A DNA stretch of 64,000 nucleotides, taken from assembly GCA_009733575.1 (NCBI GenBank), contig ML769481.1, positions 142,509 to 206,508 on the forward strand, given 5' to 3'. This stretch comes from Gymnopus androsaceus JB14 (Eukaryota; Basidiomycota; Agaricomycetes; Agaricales; Omphalotaceae). The notes under the pieces are model-generated. The model had not been told where the DNA came from and made no database searches. It was given only the letters and a program-made list of their open reading frames with translations. Both the position numbers and the translations under genes were made by a program. Shown one piece after another: positions 44,760 through 56,347 of this stretch (positions are counted from its first letter, which is position 1; the number at the start of each line of letters is the position of its first letter).

Positions 44760-46560
44760 GCATCAAGATCTGTACAGCAAGAAATCTCCGAGGCAATTGG
44801 TTGGTTTATTTTTGCACTTTTGAATACTATTTGGGCCACGTCTTCATTCTAAGCCTAAAATGCAGCAAGGAATTGCTTAAGAATGGAAGAGACAATGGTA
44901 AAAGCATGAATAGTTGTTGACCTCGGAAGTTGGAACCAGGTGTTGCACAGCAGATCAGGTTCTGGTATTAGCGGCATTCAGGAAAACATAAAACGGATGG
45001 TACAAGACAGCCTGAGTGCAAGTTTCTTCCGTTTCCCTTCTATGCAAGCTGCGTTGCTCTGCCTTGCCTCCCATGTTTCAACATTTAATCTAGCCTATGT
45101 TGCTGTCTTGGGGTCTTGGTTTTAATCGAGTCCCGATGGCCTTTGGATGGCCTTGCCATTTGGAATGTTTGGCACTTACTGTTCTTTTTTTTGTCGCGTT
45201 ATTTACTTTATACTTTCCATTGCATTACTTACTTATTTGGTCTTGTACTGCTTACACTAGTCTGTAGATAATGGCACCCCGGCTTGATTCCATGTCCTCT
45301 GACATGGGACCTTGATCTGGTATGATTCCAATCAATCAGAGTGCTACGGATCAAACTCCCCCTCGCCACAATCTGAGCTTCAAATTCATATATATGCACT
45401 CATTTGAGTATAAGTTGAAAGTTCTATGTAAGTAAGTTCAATAACTCTGGATTTTTAAAAAATACAAAATAAATAAGACTAATCAGCTCAGTGTACCAGA
45501 CAAAATCAACCCTGGGGGGCCTGCATGTATTGGGAGATGCTCCAAAGAACTTGCACAATTAATAAAGTAACTTTTGGTGGTGGGCATCTACACCAACCAG
45601 CGCTTACTTGATTGATTGCACTGCCACATTTTTGCCTACCTAATGGTGTCCTAAAATCGTGAAAAAATTTGAGTAGGCTCAGGACTTCACGTATCAGGGA
45701 ATGGTCAGATGGATTTTTGCAGTTCGCAGTTTGAAGAGAGATGTAATGAAAGGTCAAATCTCAAGATTCCATCCAACCATTCCCTCCGTTATGCACTTAC
45801 ATATCCAGAAATGCAAAAAAAAGTAGCCAAATCACTATTTTGAAGTGGAATAAAGGCAAAATACTTTTCCATGTAAGACTGATCAAAAGGCATGTCATTG
45901 AGCACCCAATAGCTAGAACATGATATAAAACACTTTATAATCATTGAACTACTTGCAAGATATGTACAGAATTGTAATATAGATAAAATCTGATAAAATA
46001 GACCATCCCGATGCTGTAGCTCGAGAACAATGCATTTGAGCGCTGGACAGATCAGGAAATGAACACAGACAAAATTTGAGGTGGCAGTGTTGATTAGTCA
46101 GGTAAGCGCTGGTCAGTGTAGATGCCCATCACCATAAAGTAGACTAGCAAGATGGAGTCTGACTCACCTGTTTGCGATGGAACCACTTTCGACCTCACTA
46201 GGTGGGTCCTGCACAGGTACGTTTGCATTGCATTGGTTTTTCCTTTACTGATTAGACTTCAGCAATCCTTTAGGATTGAATCTGATTAATTAAAAGAAAA
46301 TTCCTATACATAGGTCTTTTTCTATACAACCAAGTTGCCAACACTTAGAATGATGCATACAGTGTCAGGAGATGGGTCAGGAAGGAGTTGTGGTAGTTCT
46401 GAGCAAGGAAGGCAGGATTACAGTCTCTATATGTACCCTCCCTCCACCCCACACCTGCACTTAAGAAACTATGTTCATGAAAAGTTTGGTGTAAGTTAAT
46501 TGTCTAAAACACTTAAATCTGATGTCTATATTAATGCAGCTGATAATGGGGACTTTCAGT
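44760..46560. other. AT-rich stretch, no gene recognised
   Basis: Small open frames at 44661-44852 and 44940-45125 (plus) and 45506-45757 (minus) show no motif. Near 45360 the words CAATCTGAGCTTCAAATTCAT echo 52510. The right end approaches the Helitron helicase relic. Confidence 0.4.
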
Positions 46561-46582
46561 AAGTATCCTGTGGGGTACTTGG

Positions 46583-46970
46583 ATGGCATTAATTTCACAC
46601 TTCAAGTTGAAGATTAGTGCACTATTGATGATTCTGAATCTGGATCCTACTGTAGGTGTTTTCAATGGTATATGGGCAGTCCTTGCCCATTGCACTGAAC
46701 AAGTTTTGGAAGTTCAGCCAGTGGGTGGTGACCATGCTGGTGAAGCTGCATTTATTCCATCTGTAACAATAACCTTCAAATTCAGATTTACCCAAGATTT
46801 ACCATTCATCTTAGAGCAACAGCAATTCCCAGTTTGTCTTGCTTTTGCAATGTCTAAGTATCAAAAATCACAAGGGTAGTCTGTGAAGCAAGTTGGACTG
46901 AACCTACAATCACCAGTGCTTCAATTATATGTTGCTATGTCACATAGTACCACAAAGCAGGGAGTGAAGG
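46583..46970 (+). pseudogene. Helitron helicase C-terminal relic, split by copia
   Basis: The open frame from 46583 reads LDPTVGVFNGIWAVLAHCTE, VLEVQPVGGDHAGEAAFIPS and QQQFPVCLAFAMSKYQKSQG. This matches the Pif1-like helicase end of Helitron Rep/Hel proteins (...GDHAG..AFIPRI...FPVRLAFAMTINKSQG). After a stop at 46877 degraded text continues (KQVGLNLQSPV, LYVAMSHSTTKQGVK). The copia element enters at 46971, and VIFPEGRY resumes at 52088 after it. Confidence 0.85.
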
Positions 46971-47294
46971 TGTGAATTTCCTATAGACTTCATGAGTACA
47001 ATGAGGGCCTCAGTCAAGATGATGGAACTCATTTATATTACCTATAGACTTCGTGAGTACAACGAGGGCTATAGGTATTGTCAATTAAGTATGTAGAAAT
47101 GGTAAATGGAGTTGCTTACCCTCAGTCAAGATGATGGAACTGAGGAAAGCGACGAATCAACGAACCGAGCCTTATATACTATGAAAACGGTCCGTCAACA
47201 AATAAACAACCAAATAAGAACATAGAGCCAAATAAGGAAACTTCGTATTCAAATAACACACACATGATGCCACAATGCCCATCAACATTTAACA
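46971..47294 (-). repeat. Copia 3' LTR
   Basis: Matches 51761-52087 with scattered substitutions and small indels. Contains an internal repeat of CTATAGACTT[C/T][A/G]TGAGTACAA. The more numerous differences suggest it is older than the gypsy insertion. Confidence 0.93.
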
Positions 47295-50200
47295 CTCCTC
47301 CTGGAGTCGTGATACCACCAATCTAATCCCAGAGCAGTAACGATGTGACAGTGCTTCTCCTTTGGCAATGACTTTGTCATGATGTCAGCTAAGTTCTGAG
47401 ACGACGCGACAGGATAAATGGACACCTGTCCTTCCTTGACGGCATCGCGGATAAAGAAGTAGCGAATGTCAATATGCTTTGCCAAGTCATGCCCTTTCAT
47501 TGTTTCAGATAGCAAAATTGAGCCCAAGTTATCAACAAGCAAGTCCATAGGCCCTCCCACATCCAGATCCACCTCTCACATCCAGCCCACCATCCAGATT
47601 GCCTGCTGTACACACTTCGCTAATGCAATGTATTCAGACTCCGTCGAAGATAATGAAACCAAACTTTGCTTCTTTGAGGCCCACACGACCGGACAGCCGT
47701 TCATTAGGAATATATATCCAGAAGTAGAACATTGCATTGCTTTACATCCAGCCCAGTCTGCATCTGAATATCCCACAGTCAAGACCTTCTTATCAGTGAC
47801 TGGCTTGTATTTCACCCCATAGTGAATCGTCGTCATAATATATTGGCAGAGCTTGATTAAAAGATCCCAGTCCTCGGGAAAAGGTGCGTTCTGAACGGTC
47901 ACCAACGTTGAACACCCATAGCTAATGTCTAGCCTTGTGCAACCACTCCCCCATTGGCAACAACCCAGAAGTCCTTGGTATGGTTTGTCGCTCATGAAGG
48001 CTTCATCTTCCTTCAAGCGGCTACCCCGAGCAGGGATAGAGAAACCAGGAGGCAAAGGTGTATAGAGCGGCTGGAGATCATCAAGAATCCCAAAGTACTT
48101 GAATACTTTGAGGAAGAACGGGGCTTGGGTGACGCCAATGGAACCATCAGGCAAGTAGTCAATTGTTAGACCTAGAAGGACATTCTTATCCTTGACATTC
48201 TTCAGATCCCAAATTCTGAAGCCACAGATAGCATCCTCAGCTTCCTTGCTGTCAGTTGACACTGCAAAGATGTCATCGGTATGAACAGAAGCAATGGTCC
48301 TGCAACCAGTGGTGGGGTCGAATCGTGAACGAATGCATGGATCGGCGCATGAAGACTTGAAACCCAGCTTCTTGAATTGGTCTTCCAGCTTGTTGTACCA
48401 TATATGGCCCGCTTGTACCATGCTGTACAAAGGTCTTTGCATCAGGCAGACTTTTGACTCCTCCCCCGCCTAAGCAAAACCCGTTGGCTGTTGCATGTAC
48501 ACCGGAGGTTCCTTTGGTAAAGAACCATTCAAGTACGTCAGCAAAAATCCCACTGACTTGTTTCTAGGCCCAAACCAACCCCACTGCCATCAGCATTCGA
48601 ACCAACTCCATACGCACCACCATCGAGCAACTCTTGTCATAGTCCACACCGGCAATCTGCATGTCACCTCTCGCTACATACCGCACCTTAGTTTTCAACA
48701 CCTTCCCCTCTCCATCAACCTTCAAGTCATAAACCCACATCCCTTCCAGTATACGCTCGCCGCTTGGAGCATCCACCAGAGTCCAGACATTCCATTCCTT
48801 CAAACTGTTGATCTCTGCTTCCATGGCAGGCAACCATCTATCTGGATCACGCATGGCCTCCCTATAGGATGAAGGAATCACAATATCTCCTCCTCCCTTC
48901 ACAGCGCTTGCTAATGCAAGTATGCATTCCTCCTTCTCCCTCGACCTCCATTCCTCTTCCAAAATGTTTACAGCCAAGACCGCAATGTTAGCCCACTCAA
49001 GCTCGTCGGCCTTCGCATTCTCCTCCTCGTTCATGTATTCCATCGACCGAAGAAGCGCAGGAGAAGAGTTAGAAACCCTTCCAGATCGTTGTGGCGTGGG
49101 CTCGGGGCTATTCGATGCTGGACATGGATCTGGAGTCTGTGGTCAAGCTCCAGCTGGTTCATCAGTGACGGGCTCATTAACGGTGTTCTCAAGAAGACCC
49201 TCGTCCCTCGCATCCTCAATGACACTTTGCTGAGTTCGTCTTGGTGTTCCTTCCTCAAAAACCACGTCTCGCACTAGGTATACACTTTTCCTTTCCGGAT
49301 CATATACACGGTAACCTTGAGCACCGAGATACCCAACCATGTATCCACACCAAGCCTGGCACCCCAATTTCCCTTCCTTTTGGTCCAAATCCTTCACCCA
49401 TACTTTCAAACACCATTTTCAAAGGTGTAACACATCCAATATTCCGCAATTCCTCCATTTCTGCCAAGGAACCTTTCCGGGGTGATGCATAGTCGGAATA
49501 AATCCTCAGATGTAACACTGAGCAGCAGCAGCTTCCGCCCAAAATCTTTTATCGAGTTCAGAGTCTTCCAACATAGCACAAGTGCCCTCGATAATCGTCC
49601 TGTTTGCACATTCTACCTGCCCATTTGCCGCAGAAGAATCCTTTGGGACACGTTCAATCACAATCCCCTTCTCGTTACAGAAATCTTCAAACCATCTGTT
49701 ATCGAATTCCTTGCCAAGGTCAATGCAAAATACACGAACTTTCCAACTCGTCTGCATCTCTGCCATCACAACAAAGATTTTAATGAGAGACAAAATCTTC
49801 GCAGCGTCTTTTGTTGCAGAAAAATATGGGAACGGGATGCCAGTACCATCATTGCATGCCAGCATCATGTAAACCACACCACTGAGACTGGCAGTTCGTG
49901 ATCTCCCCCACAAGTCGAGGCTGACATGATCCAGCGGTTCAGAGGATGGAACAACCACAGCGTCGAACGGTCTCCTAGTTGCCTTGGTAAGCAAACAGAC
50001 TTCGCATTTTCCGCACACTGTCAAGTCCGAGATATTCAATCCCCCAACTAACTCCTTCTTTGCCATCATACGAACAGTGTTAATGTTGGCATGCACGAAT
50101 CGCAAATGCCACATTTTGAGTGAGCACGCCGGGCACATTCAAAGACCTCGACTTTACGCTGATGGCTGCAACAGGTTCTAAGCTTTCAAGAACCTCCACT

Positions 50201-51673
50201 TCATATAAACGATGCCGAGCTTTTTCAAAAGCCAATCGTCCATCAACCACAACCTTCCCAAACTTGTCTTTTATGGTTAAGACCCCGCTCCCCCATGTCC
50301 CTCAGTATCCCAAAATGTCCATCGCCGGTAACAACAAGAGATTCATTGAGAAGGACGGCATATGTGAAGCAGGGAAACAAAGCTTGTTTACCACACCCTC
50401 TGAGGTTTGTACATGAAGCTCTACAATCCCCCAACCCTCAATCACGAATTGATCGCCATCTCCCTCAGTAGCCATATGACCAATGACACGGACAGGCGTG
50501 TATTCAACAAACAAACATTTATCCCGAATACACCACTCAGAAGCAGCACTATCAATGTAGGTAGGAACACAATCATTTGATTGCAAAGGAGACAAGGACG
50601 GAGACGAGGATGATAACGTAGACATTAAGACAGTAGGTAGCAAATAGTACAACAAATCATGATTTACCACGGCAAGGCCTTCCCTCCTATGTCTAGAAGG
50701 GCATGGGTCAACCACCACAACATGATCTGAAGTAGTAGACGCACCACCGCATCTGAAATCAAAAGTCGCAGCTGCAACGATCTGCTCGACAGAGGAAGTT
50801 CCGCTGGAGGTTGCGGCAGCAGCTGGCTTCGCTGCATTGGGATTTCGTTTCCACCAAGCGGGAGCATGGTGTTCAGCACCACCACCAGGTGACCAACACT
50901 GCTTGTGACTGTGGCCTGAACATTTGCAGTTATCGCAGATGAAAGGTTTCCTCCCGTATGTAGTATTCATAACGGTGGCAAGAGCAGATGAACTGTTGGA
51001 CTTGAACCCTGAAGCAAGTCGAATTTGGACATCGTATTCTTTGAGAAAACGTTCGATCTCAGCATACGAGCATGAACCATGATTCTGGATGATCCAAAGA
51101 TGGGATGGGATAGGCAAAGAGCTAAGGAAGTAGCCACGGAGTTTGTCATCGGTAACGGTGCATCCAGCATCCGAAGCATCTTGACGAAGAGCCTCAAGTG
51201 CACCAGTGTTTCTTGAAAGCCGTTCCCTTGATGTACTTGAGCTGACGGAGATGTTCCGTAGCAAGGGTACGGTTTGCAGCACTTTGCTTGTCGTACTCGG
51301 TTGACAACTCGACCCACATTTGGTTTGCAGTAAGCTCAGCACCCAAGTTGATTGAGCGAGGATCGCGGATATTCTGGTACAAGATTCCAGCAAGACGGCC
51401 ATCACAAAGTTCCCATTCCTGCTCAGAGGGATTGGGCAAGTTGACTGGAGTGGAGACTGGAATGAGAGCAGCTTGAGTGGTACCAGCAGCGAGAACGGCG
51501 GGAGCAGCATTTTGTGCAGGACAGATTCCGAGGAGGTATCCAGTCATTCCGTAAGAGCAAGCAACGCTCTTGATGTGATCACGAAAAGCAGCCCAATTCA
51601 AAGTGCCTTTCAGCTGCTTTTCCTTGGGGAAGGAGATAAGAGATGGTAGTTGAGTAGACGGCGTGGAGCTCAT
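47282..51673 (-). pseudogene. Copia Gag-Pol polyprotein, frameshifted
   Basis: The start at 51673 reads MSSTPSTQLPSLISFPKEKQ. Gag ends with a CCHC knuckle CDNCKCSGHSHKQC (about 50940-50895). The protease motif is YIDSAASEWCI near 50550. Pre-integrase WHLRFVHANINTVRMM is near 50115, and integrase has SLDLWG, CIDLGKEFDNRWF and ANGQVECANRTIIEGT (about 49950-49560). RT starts YREAMRDPDRWLPAMEAEIN (about 48870) and has SVHTDDIFAVS where YVDD is usual. RNase H shows GYSDADWAGC, SLSSTESEYIALAKC and DIRYFFIRDAVKEGQVSI, ending KSLPKEKHCHIV near 47340. Frame breaks occur near 51200, 50250, 49450, 48500 and 47575, so it is not functional. Confidence 0.92.
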
Positions 51674-51760
51674 GATTAAGATTTTGACAACGGCGAGGCA
51701 GTGAAGGTAATCCAAAAGTTTATTCGGCGAGATGAAGAACAGCTATTCTGACTGCGAATC

Positions 51761-52087
51761 TGTGAATTTCCTATAGACTTTGTGAGTACAACGAGGGCCT
51801 CAGTCAAGATGATGGAACTCATTTATATTACCTATAGACTTTGTGAGTACAACGAGGGCTATAGGTATCGTCAATAAGTACATATGTAGAAATGGTAAAT
51901 GGAGTCGCTTACCCTCAGTCAAGATGATGGAACTGAGGAAAGCAACGAATCAACGAACCGAGCCTTATATACTACAAAAACGGTCCATCGACAAATAAAC
52001 AACCAAATAAGAACATAGAGCCAAATAAGGAAACTTCGTAATCAAATAACACAGACACGATGCCACAACGCCCGTCAACATTTAACA
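51761..52087 (-). repeat. Copia 5' LTR
   Basis: Partner of 46971-47294. The region just inside it (minus: GATTCGCAGTCAGAATAGC) should be the primer-binding site, but it does not match a tRNA 3' end that I recognise. Confidence 0.93.
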
Positions 52088-52116
52088 GAAGGTGATTTTT
52101 CCAGAAGGTAGGTACT
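52088..52116 (+). pseudogene. Helitron helicase relic, continuation after copia
   Basis: After the GAAGG duplication the text reads VIFPEGRY and stops, which completes the LYVAMSHSTTKQGVK phrase before the copia element. Confidence 0.75.
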
Positions 52117-52374
52117 AGGGTTTGATTTGGTTTTCCTGACAGAAAACATAGTTTATCTTTGATTTATCCAGAGGTTCTTTTAACCCAGTAAAAAAGCACT
52201 ACATATGTATTTTTAAGACTCAACACAATATTATTGTTGTCTATCCTGAGTCTGAGTTTCCATGATGTAGGCATGGGTCTTAAAGCTTGTCCTATACTTA
52301 AAATGAAGACGGGGCACTTGATTTCAAAGTCCGCTATTTAGCTAAACATTGGTCAGCTATTTAAGCGCCACGGC

Positions 52375-52515
52375 CAGCGGAGCATGCGGCATCTATTCTT
52401 ACCTAGGTGCCGCAGGCAAAAGCTCCGCGCAGCAGGCCTGCGGCAGCGTAGGGGCCTGGGGGGAACCCCCAGTGCTCCATGCAGTGGCCGTCACGGCCGG
52501 CGCCGCAATCTGACC
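52375..52515. repeat. GC-rich repeat module, copy 2
   Basis: Holds GCCGCAGGC...GCCTGCGGC (a 9 bp perfect inverted repeat) and GGGGGAACCCCC, in the same word order as 23754-23935. Located about 260 bp beyond the Helitron helicase end, so it may be a Helitron 3' terminal structure, but I could not place a CTRR end. Confidence 0.55.
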
Positions 52516-53368
52516 TTCAAATTCATAATGTGGTGCTGTCCTGAGCAATGGATCAAAGTCTCTACTTCAGACACCCACTTATGATTCTGGCAGACAGTTC
52601 AGAGCAGTTTGTGTGAAATTGTGGTTCGAACTAAATTGAAGGAAAATAAAGGAGAAATGTAGTTAATCTTCCATGAGACAAGACCCTTAATCTATGCATG
52701 TATAAGTTAATCCTTGAGCTTCAAGAGCCCAATGCAGAATGACAAGACATACATGTATTATGGAGGGAGTGAGATAACTTCAAGCAGGATGTCAGCAGAT
52801 TTGAGTGTAAGGGAGAAACCCTTACAGTACAAGTTTCTGTCCAGCATGGTTTTACTCTTAAATTTCATTTTATTCAATTTATTCTTCATAAATTTTTGAA
52901 TCAATGCCTCTGTATATATATGTTATATTTTGCCCTCATACTATTGATATACTAGTAATGCACTCAAAAATATCCATACTGAAAAACTTTTATAAAACTC
53001 AGCAAATTGTCTTCAAACTTTGTAGTATATTAGAATATACCTTAATGTTTAGTATTTACAATTCCAGAATTTGGTGATTTAGAGAATGTTTGAGTGTTGC
53101 CATGCATCCAAAAATGCATTGAAAATTGGCAGGCAATGCACTCTGATTTTGGCAGGCTCCGGTAATTCCCATAAGTGCATTTCCAATGCTCTTTGCTGGC
53201 TCTTGAATGCTCAACTTCATTTCCAACCTCCAGGATATAGTCATCCTTCTCAAATATACTTATATATGATATCCCAAGCCACATGCCCTAAGAAAATTTA
53301 TTGCATTGTACTGAGACTGAAGAATCCAAATGCACCTGGAAAAGCATACTTCACCGAAATCCTGAATA
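52516..53368. other. No gene recognised
   Basis: AT-rich. Short frames at 52714-52899 and 53042-53284 lack motifs. No RNA gene or long repeat seen. Confidence 0.4.
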
Positions 53369-53457
53369 CAGTGATGGCAAAAAGTGATGAACCACCCCCA
53401 ATTCAGTATTGAATTGAACTAAGTGGGAGAGTGGTTCATCACTTTTTGTTGTCACTG
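53369..53457. mobile_element. Short Tc1/mariner-type MITE
   Basis: The ends CAGTGATGGCAAAAAGTGAT and, inverted, CAGTGACAACAAAAAGTGAT pair over about 28 bp; TA flanks both ends (53367-53368, 53458-53459). 89 bp in total. Confidence 0.75.
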
Positions 53458-53946
53458 TATTTCAGTCTCAGTGCATTGCAAAGGTAAATGGATGGAATGC
53501 TGGAAAACATGTATGAAAGTGTACAGTAAAAGTTTGAAGAAGAACAAATGAGAATTGCGCTCTCTGCAAACTTTTTTTTTTTTGCCAAAAGTGCATTACT
53601 GGTGCATCAATAGTATGCTCATCTGGAACTAACTGAGAAAATCTGAATACTATAAAAATAATACCCTGAGCAGTGAGGACCCCTGCCCATGCCATAGGCA
53701 CGGGTCAAGCTAAGCTTGTCCACGTTATTTTACTTCCATTATTTGATTTTATTTTGGTTCTCAGTCTCCCCCATTGTCTGCATTCGACGTTGGCTTCTGA
53801 CATTAACGCTATAATGATATGACCCTTGTGAATGATATTTACACTTCTTGTCTCTCATCTGTGCCCTCTTGGGTGTTAGCCAAACATGAGGACCTTTGTT
53901 TCAGCCATTTATACATCTTTTGAAAGGATCTCAGTTACAAACTATC

Positions 53947-54333
53947 TTACATCATCGCATGAGTAAGACGGAAATGGTTGATTATATTCTTGAGAAATGC
54001 AATGGACTACTTTTGCATGACTCTGAAGGTACTGTTTCTTATAAAACAATATGCCTGCATTATTATTCTTATCTTGGCTCTGCCGCTTACACCGAGTTAA
54101 TCAAGTCTTTTCCCTTGGTCCCTGATCTCGAACGTGACTCCCATCCTTACGACAACCATGACTATCTTTCTACATTGAAGCTGGCCATAAATGACTGCCC
54201 GTCTGAAGACTGTCAATATTTATTATCTTCCTTATTGGCAAAGACAACAAACAGCTGGGGCTCTATTTTATATCATGTCAAATCTCCATTGGGAAAGGTC
54301 ACATCGAATCGCTGGATCTATGCACATTCTTAA
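53947..54333 (+). CDS. Unrecognised open frame, possibly Helitron-associated
   Basis: The open frame spans 53896-54333; a likely start at about 53959 reads MSKTEMVDYILEKCNGLLLH, followed by YLGSAAYTELIKSFPLVPD and CQYLLSSLLAKTTNSWG. Composition is normal for protein. It lies in a region littered with Helitron scraps and could be an upstream exon of a Helitron polyprotein, but no family is assigned. Confidence 0.35.
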   Translation, partial: LHHRMSKTEMVDYILEKCNGLLLHDSEGTVSYKTICLHYYSYLGSAAYTELIKSFPLVPDLERDSHPYDNHDYLSTLKLAINDCPSEDCQYLLSSLLAKTTNSWGSILYHVKSPLGKVTSNRWIYAHS

Positions 54334-54753
54334 GCAAGGTTTTCCAAGCACAGTTTGCTTCACTATACCGTTTGTCATCTCTCTTGCTCATTGAGATTTA
54401 CTTTAGCAAGCACTGTTGTTCTATTGACTGTGTACCTTTCCATCATGTCTGTGATTTAATTTTTGGTATTTTGTAAGGTTGCGGCTATTGTTATTCAATA
54501 CTGGCTGCTATTTCCTCTGCACTCATTTTCTATGTGTCCAAACTTAAACTAGGTCTGCCTGTTCCTGGCTCAATCAAATTATCAATGATCAAAAATGTAT
54601 TGAAAGGAAAGAAGCTTGCATTGCATGAGTGACCAGTGAAATGCAGGTGTTAGAGGATGCAAAGCAATTGTGGCCTTAGCCCATCTCAGAATCTATTATT
54701 ATGGAATGTCTATTGTCTTATAGGCAATCTATTCAGTATGTCCCCCTTTCCAT

Positions 54754-54990
54754 TTGCACTGTGGCGCCAAGGACCGCTTGCACACTGGTGCCAATATTCT
54801 GCTTGATTCCCTACCACATTTAGATGTCCTTGGTGTCACTAATCAGTATATACTTGACCACACTCCAAGGTCTCGTTTTGTATACATCCATAATTCATTG
54901 GACAGTCTACTTCTGGAACCCAAGGGCATCAGTATGACGGTATTTTTTATGATGGTATTTTTCATTGTAAAAAGGTACTGGATAAGCTTA
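54754..54990 (+). pseudogene. Helitron N-terminal fragment 1
   Basis: CGAKDRLHTGANILLDSLPH, QYILDHTPRSRFVYIHNSLD and SLLLEPKGI match the inverted fragment at 57779-58112, and the last words continue into the DUF6570-like text seen there and at 59582. Breaks off near 54940. Confidence 0.65.
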
Positions 54991-54999
54991 CATTGTACT

Positions 55000-55420
55000 T
55001 TGGGTATTCCATGGTTTGTGTAGCGATATTGTACTCAAAGGGTCAAATATTCTAGCTGATCAACTTATTTCTTGTTGAGCGTGAGTTGTGAGAGTACTTG
55101 GAGAAGCTATTGATGCTGTGAGTCCCGGTGAATCTGGTTGACACCAATTGAGCATTGGTTGAGACCTGTTGACATTCACTGACCCCAGGATCATGTACTT
55201 CTTGGACCCATGAACCACTGACTTCCTCTGAGCAACACTGAGCATGCTCAACTCCGAGTTCAAGGCCCAAGACTTTTCAATACATACTCCATCCCCTACT
55301 ATTTAAGCCTAATATTTGCTCTCATTTACACCCCTCTTTTGATGAGGACATGGGCAGTGGATAATGGAACCTCAAGCATGGGAACACGCAGGAAAAGCTG
55401 CTGCAATGCCAAAGTTGAAT
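55000..55420. other. No gene recognised
   Basis: Two small minus frames at 55052-55270 are without motif. Nothing else seen. Confidence 0.35.
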
Positions 55421-55424
55421 CAAA

Positions 55425-55682
55425 ATTTATAATGCTATTCAGAAGTTTAACCCTTTCATAAGCAATTAAAAATTCCTCATAATTAACCCTAGAACATCTA
55501 TCAATTATAAATTGTCTTCTAAGATCATAGACATCCTTATATTTTACTATTATTTCTATTTTTAATTGTTCATATAATTTATTAAAGAAATCTATTCGTT
55601 TCGACTCAGTATTAAGAGTTTCTATACCATCTACCTCTTTTGCGTCTGGGTTTAAAGAGATTAACTTATTTAATTTATTAAT
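55425..55682 (-). other. AT-rich mitochondrial-type coding fragment
   Basis: On minus an open frame without ATG reads INKLNKLISLNPDAKEVDG, then TESKRIDFFNKLYEQLKIEI, DVYDLRRQFIIDRCSRVNY and EEFLIAYERVKLLNSIIN. Codons are overwhelmingly A/T-ending, unlike nuclear neighbours and like the RNA polymerase piece at 58114-58503. Probably from a mitochondrial genome or linear mitochondrial plasmid. Function not recognised. Confidence 0.55.
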
Positions 55683-55689
55683 AGTTCAA

Positions 55690-56347
55690 TAAGCTTCTAG
55701 TACTTGACAAACGGTACAACTGAGACTTACGTTTATCTAACAGATCTGAACGGAGAATCCTTGTATTGTATTATCGTGACGGATAATGGGATGAATGGTC
55801 ACCCGCAAGCTTCTCAACCCCGCCTAGAAACTTGACTGTATCCGAAAGCTTGGATGAAATCTGCTGCCGAGTCCCAAACCTCCCGCAACCAACCAACCAC
55901 CATTTACATCCCGAATTACAGTATGTATAATTCAAATCGATGACCAACAACGAAAGAGCGTGGCAACTACTTGTGGGGATGGGTCTAGGGAGGGCAACCG
56001 TCAGGTACTCTTTTGTCGATTGTTTCTCTCGATGGAGGATTTAGCCAAAACTTTTAGCCAAAACTTCGGCGCGCGTGATGTCAGGAGTACCAGCTTTACT
56101 ACCAACCTTAATACCAACCTTACTACCAACCTCACCGGCAAAATTCAGCAAAAAGGCCCGCTGTGGAGAACCTCAGGCGCGTGCTATTTTAGTACTACAC
56201 TTACCGGAAAAATTCAGCTGAAGGCTGAGGCGCGTGCCACCTCCGGGTTGAGCTTAAAACGCATGTATAAAAAGACATGAAATGTGTGTCCTGAACTTCC
56301 CAAGTTATTTCCTCAAATTAAGCTCGAGTAAAGAAGATCAATCAGCA
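55690..56347. other. 5' flank of the EXPN gene
   Basis: Includes a 106-codon frame (55960-56280) rich in TNLTTNLTGKI repeats that I regard as chance. At about 56095-56130 the phrase ACCAACCTTA/ACTACCAACC recurs three times. Confidence 0.4.

Larger units (their letters stand above)
46971..52087 (-). mobile_element. Ty1/copia LTR retrotransposon
   Basis: LTRs of 324 bp (46971-47294) and 327 bp (51761-52087) read TGTTAAATG...TTCACA on minus. The 5 bp target duplication GAAGG flanks them (46966-46970, 52088-52092). On minus, the purine tract AGGAGGAG precedes the 3' LTR. Domain order gag, protease, integrase, RT, RNase H is copia. The coding region carries several frame breaks. Confidence 0.95.
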
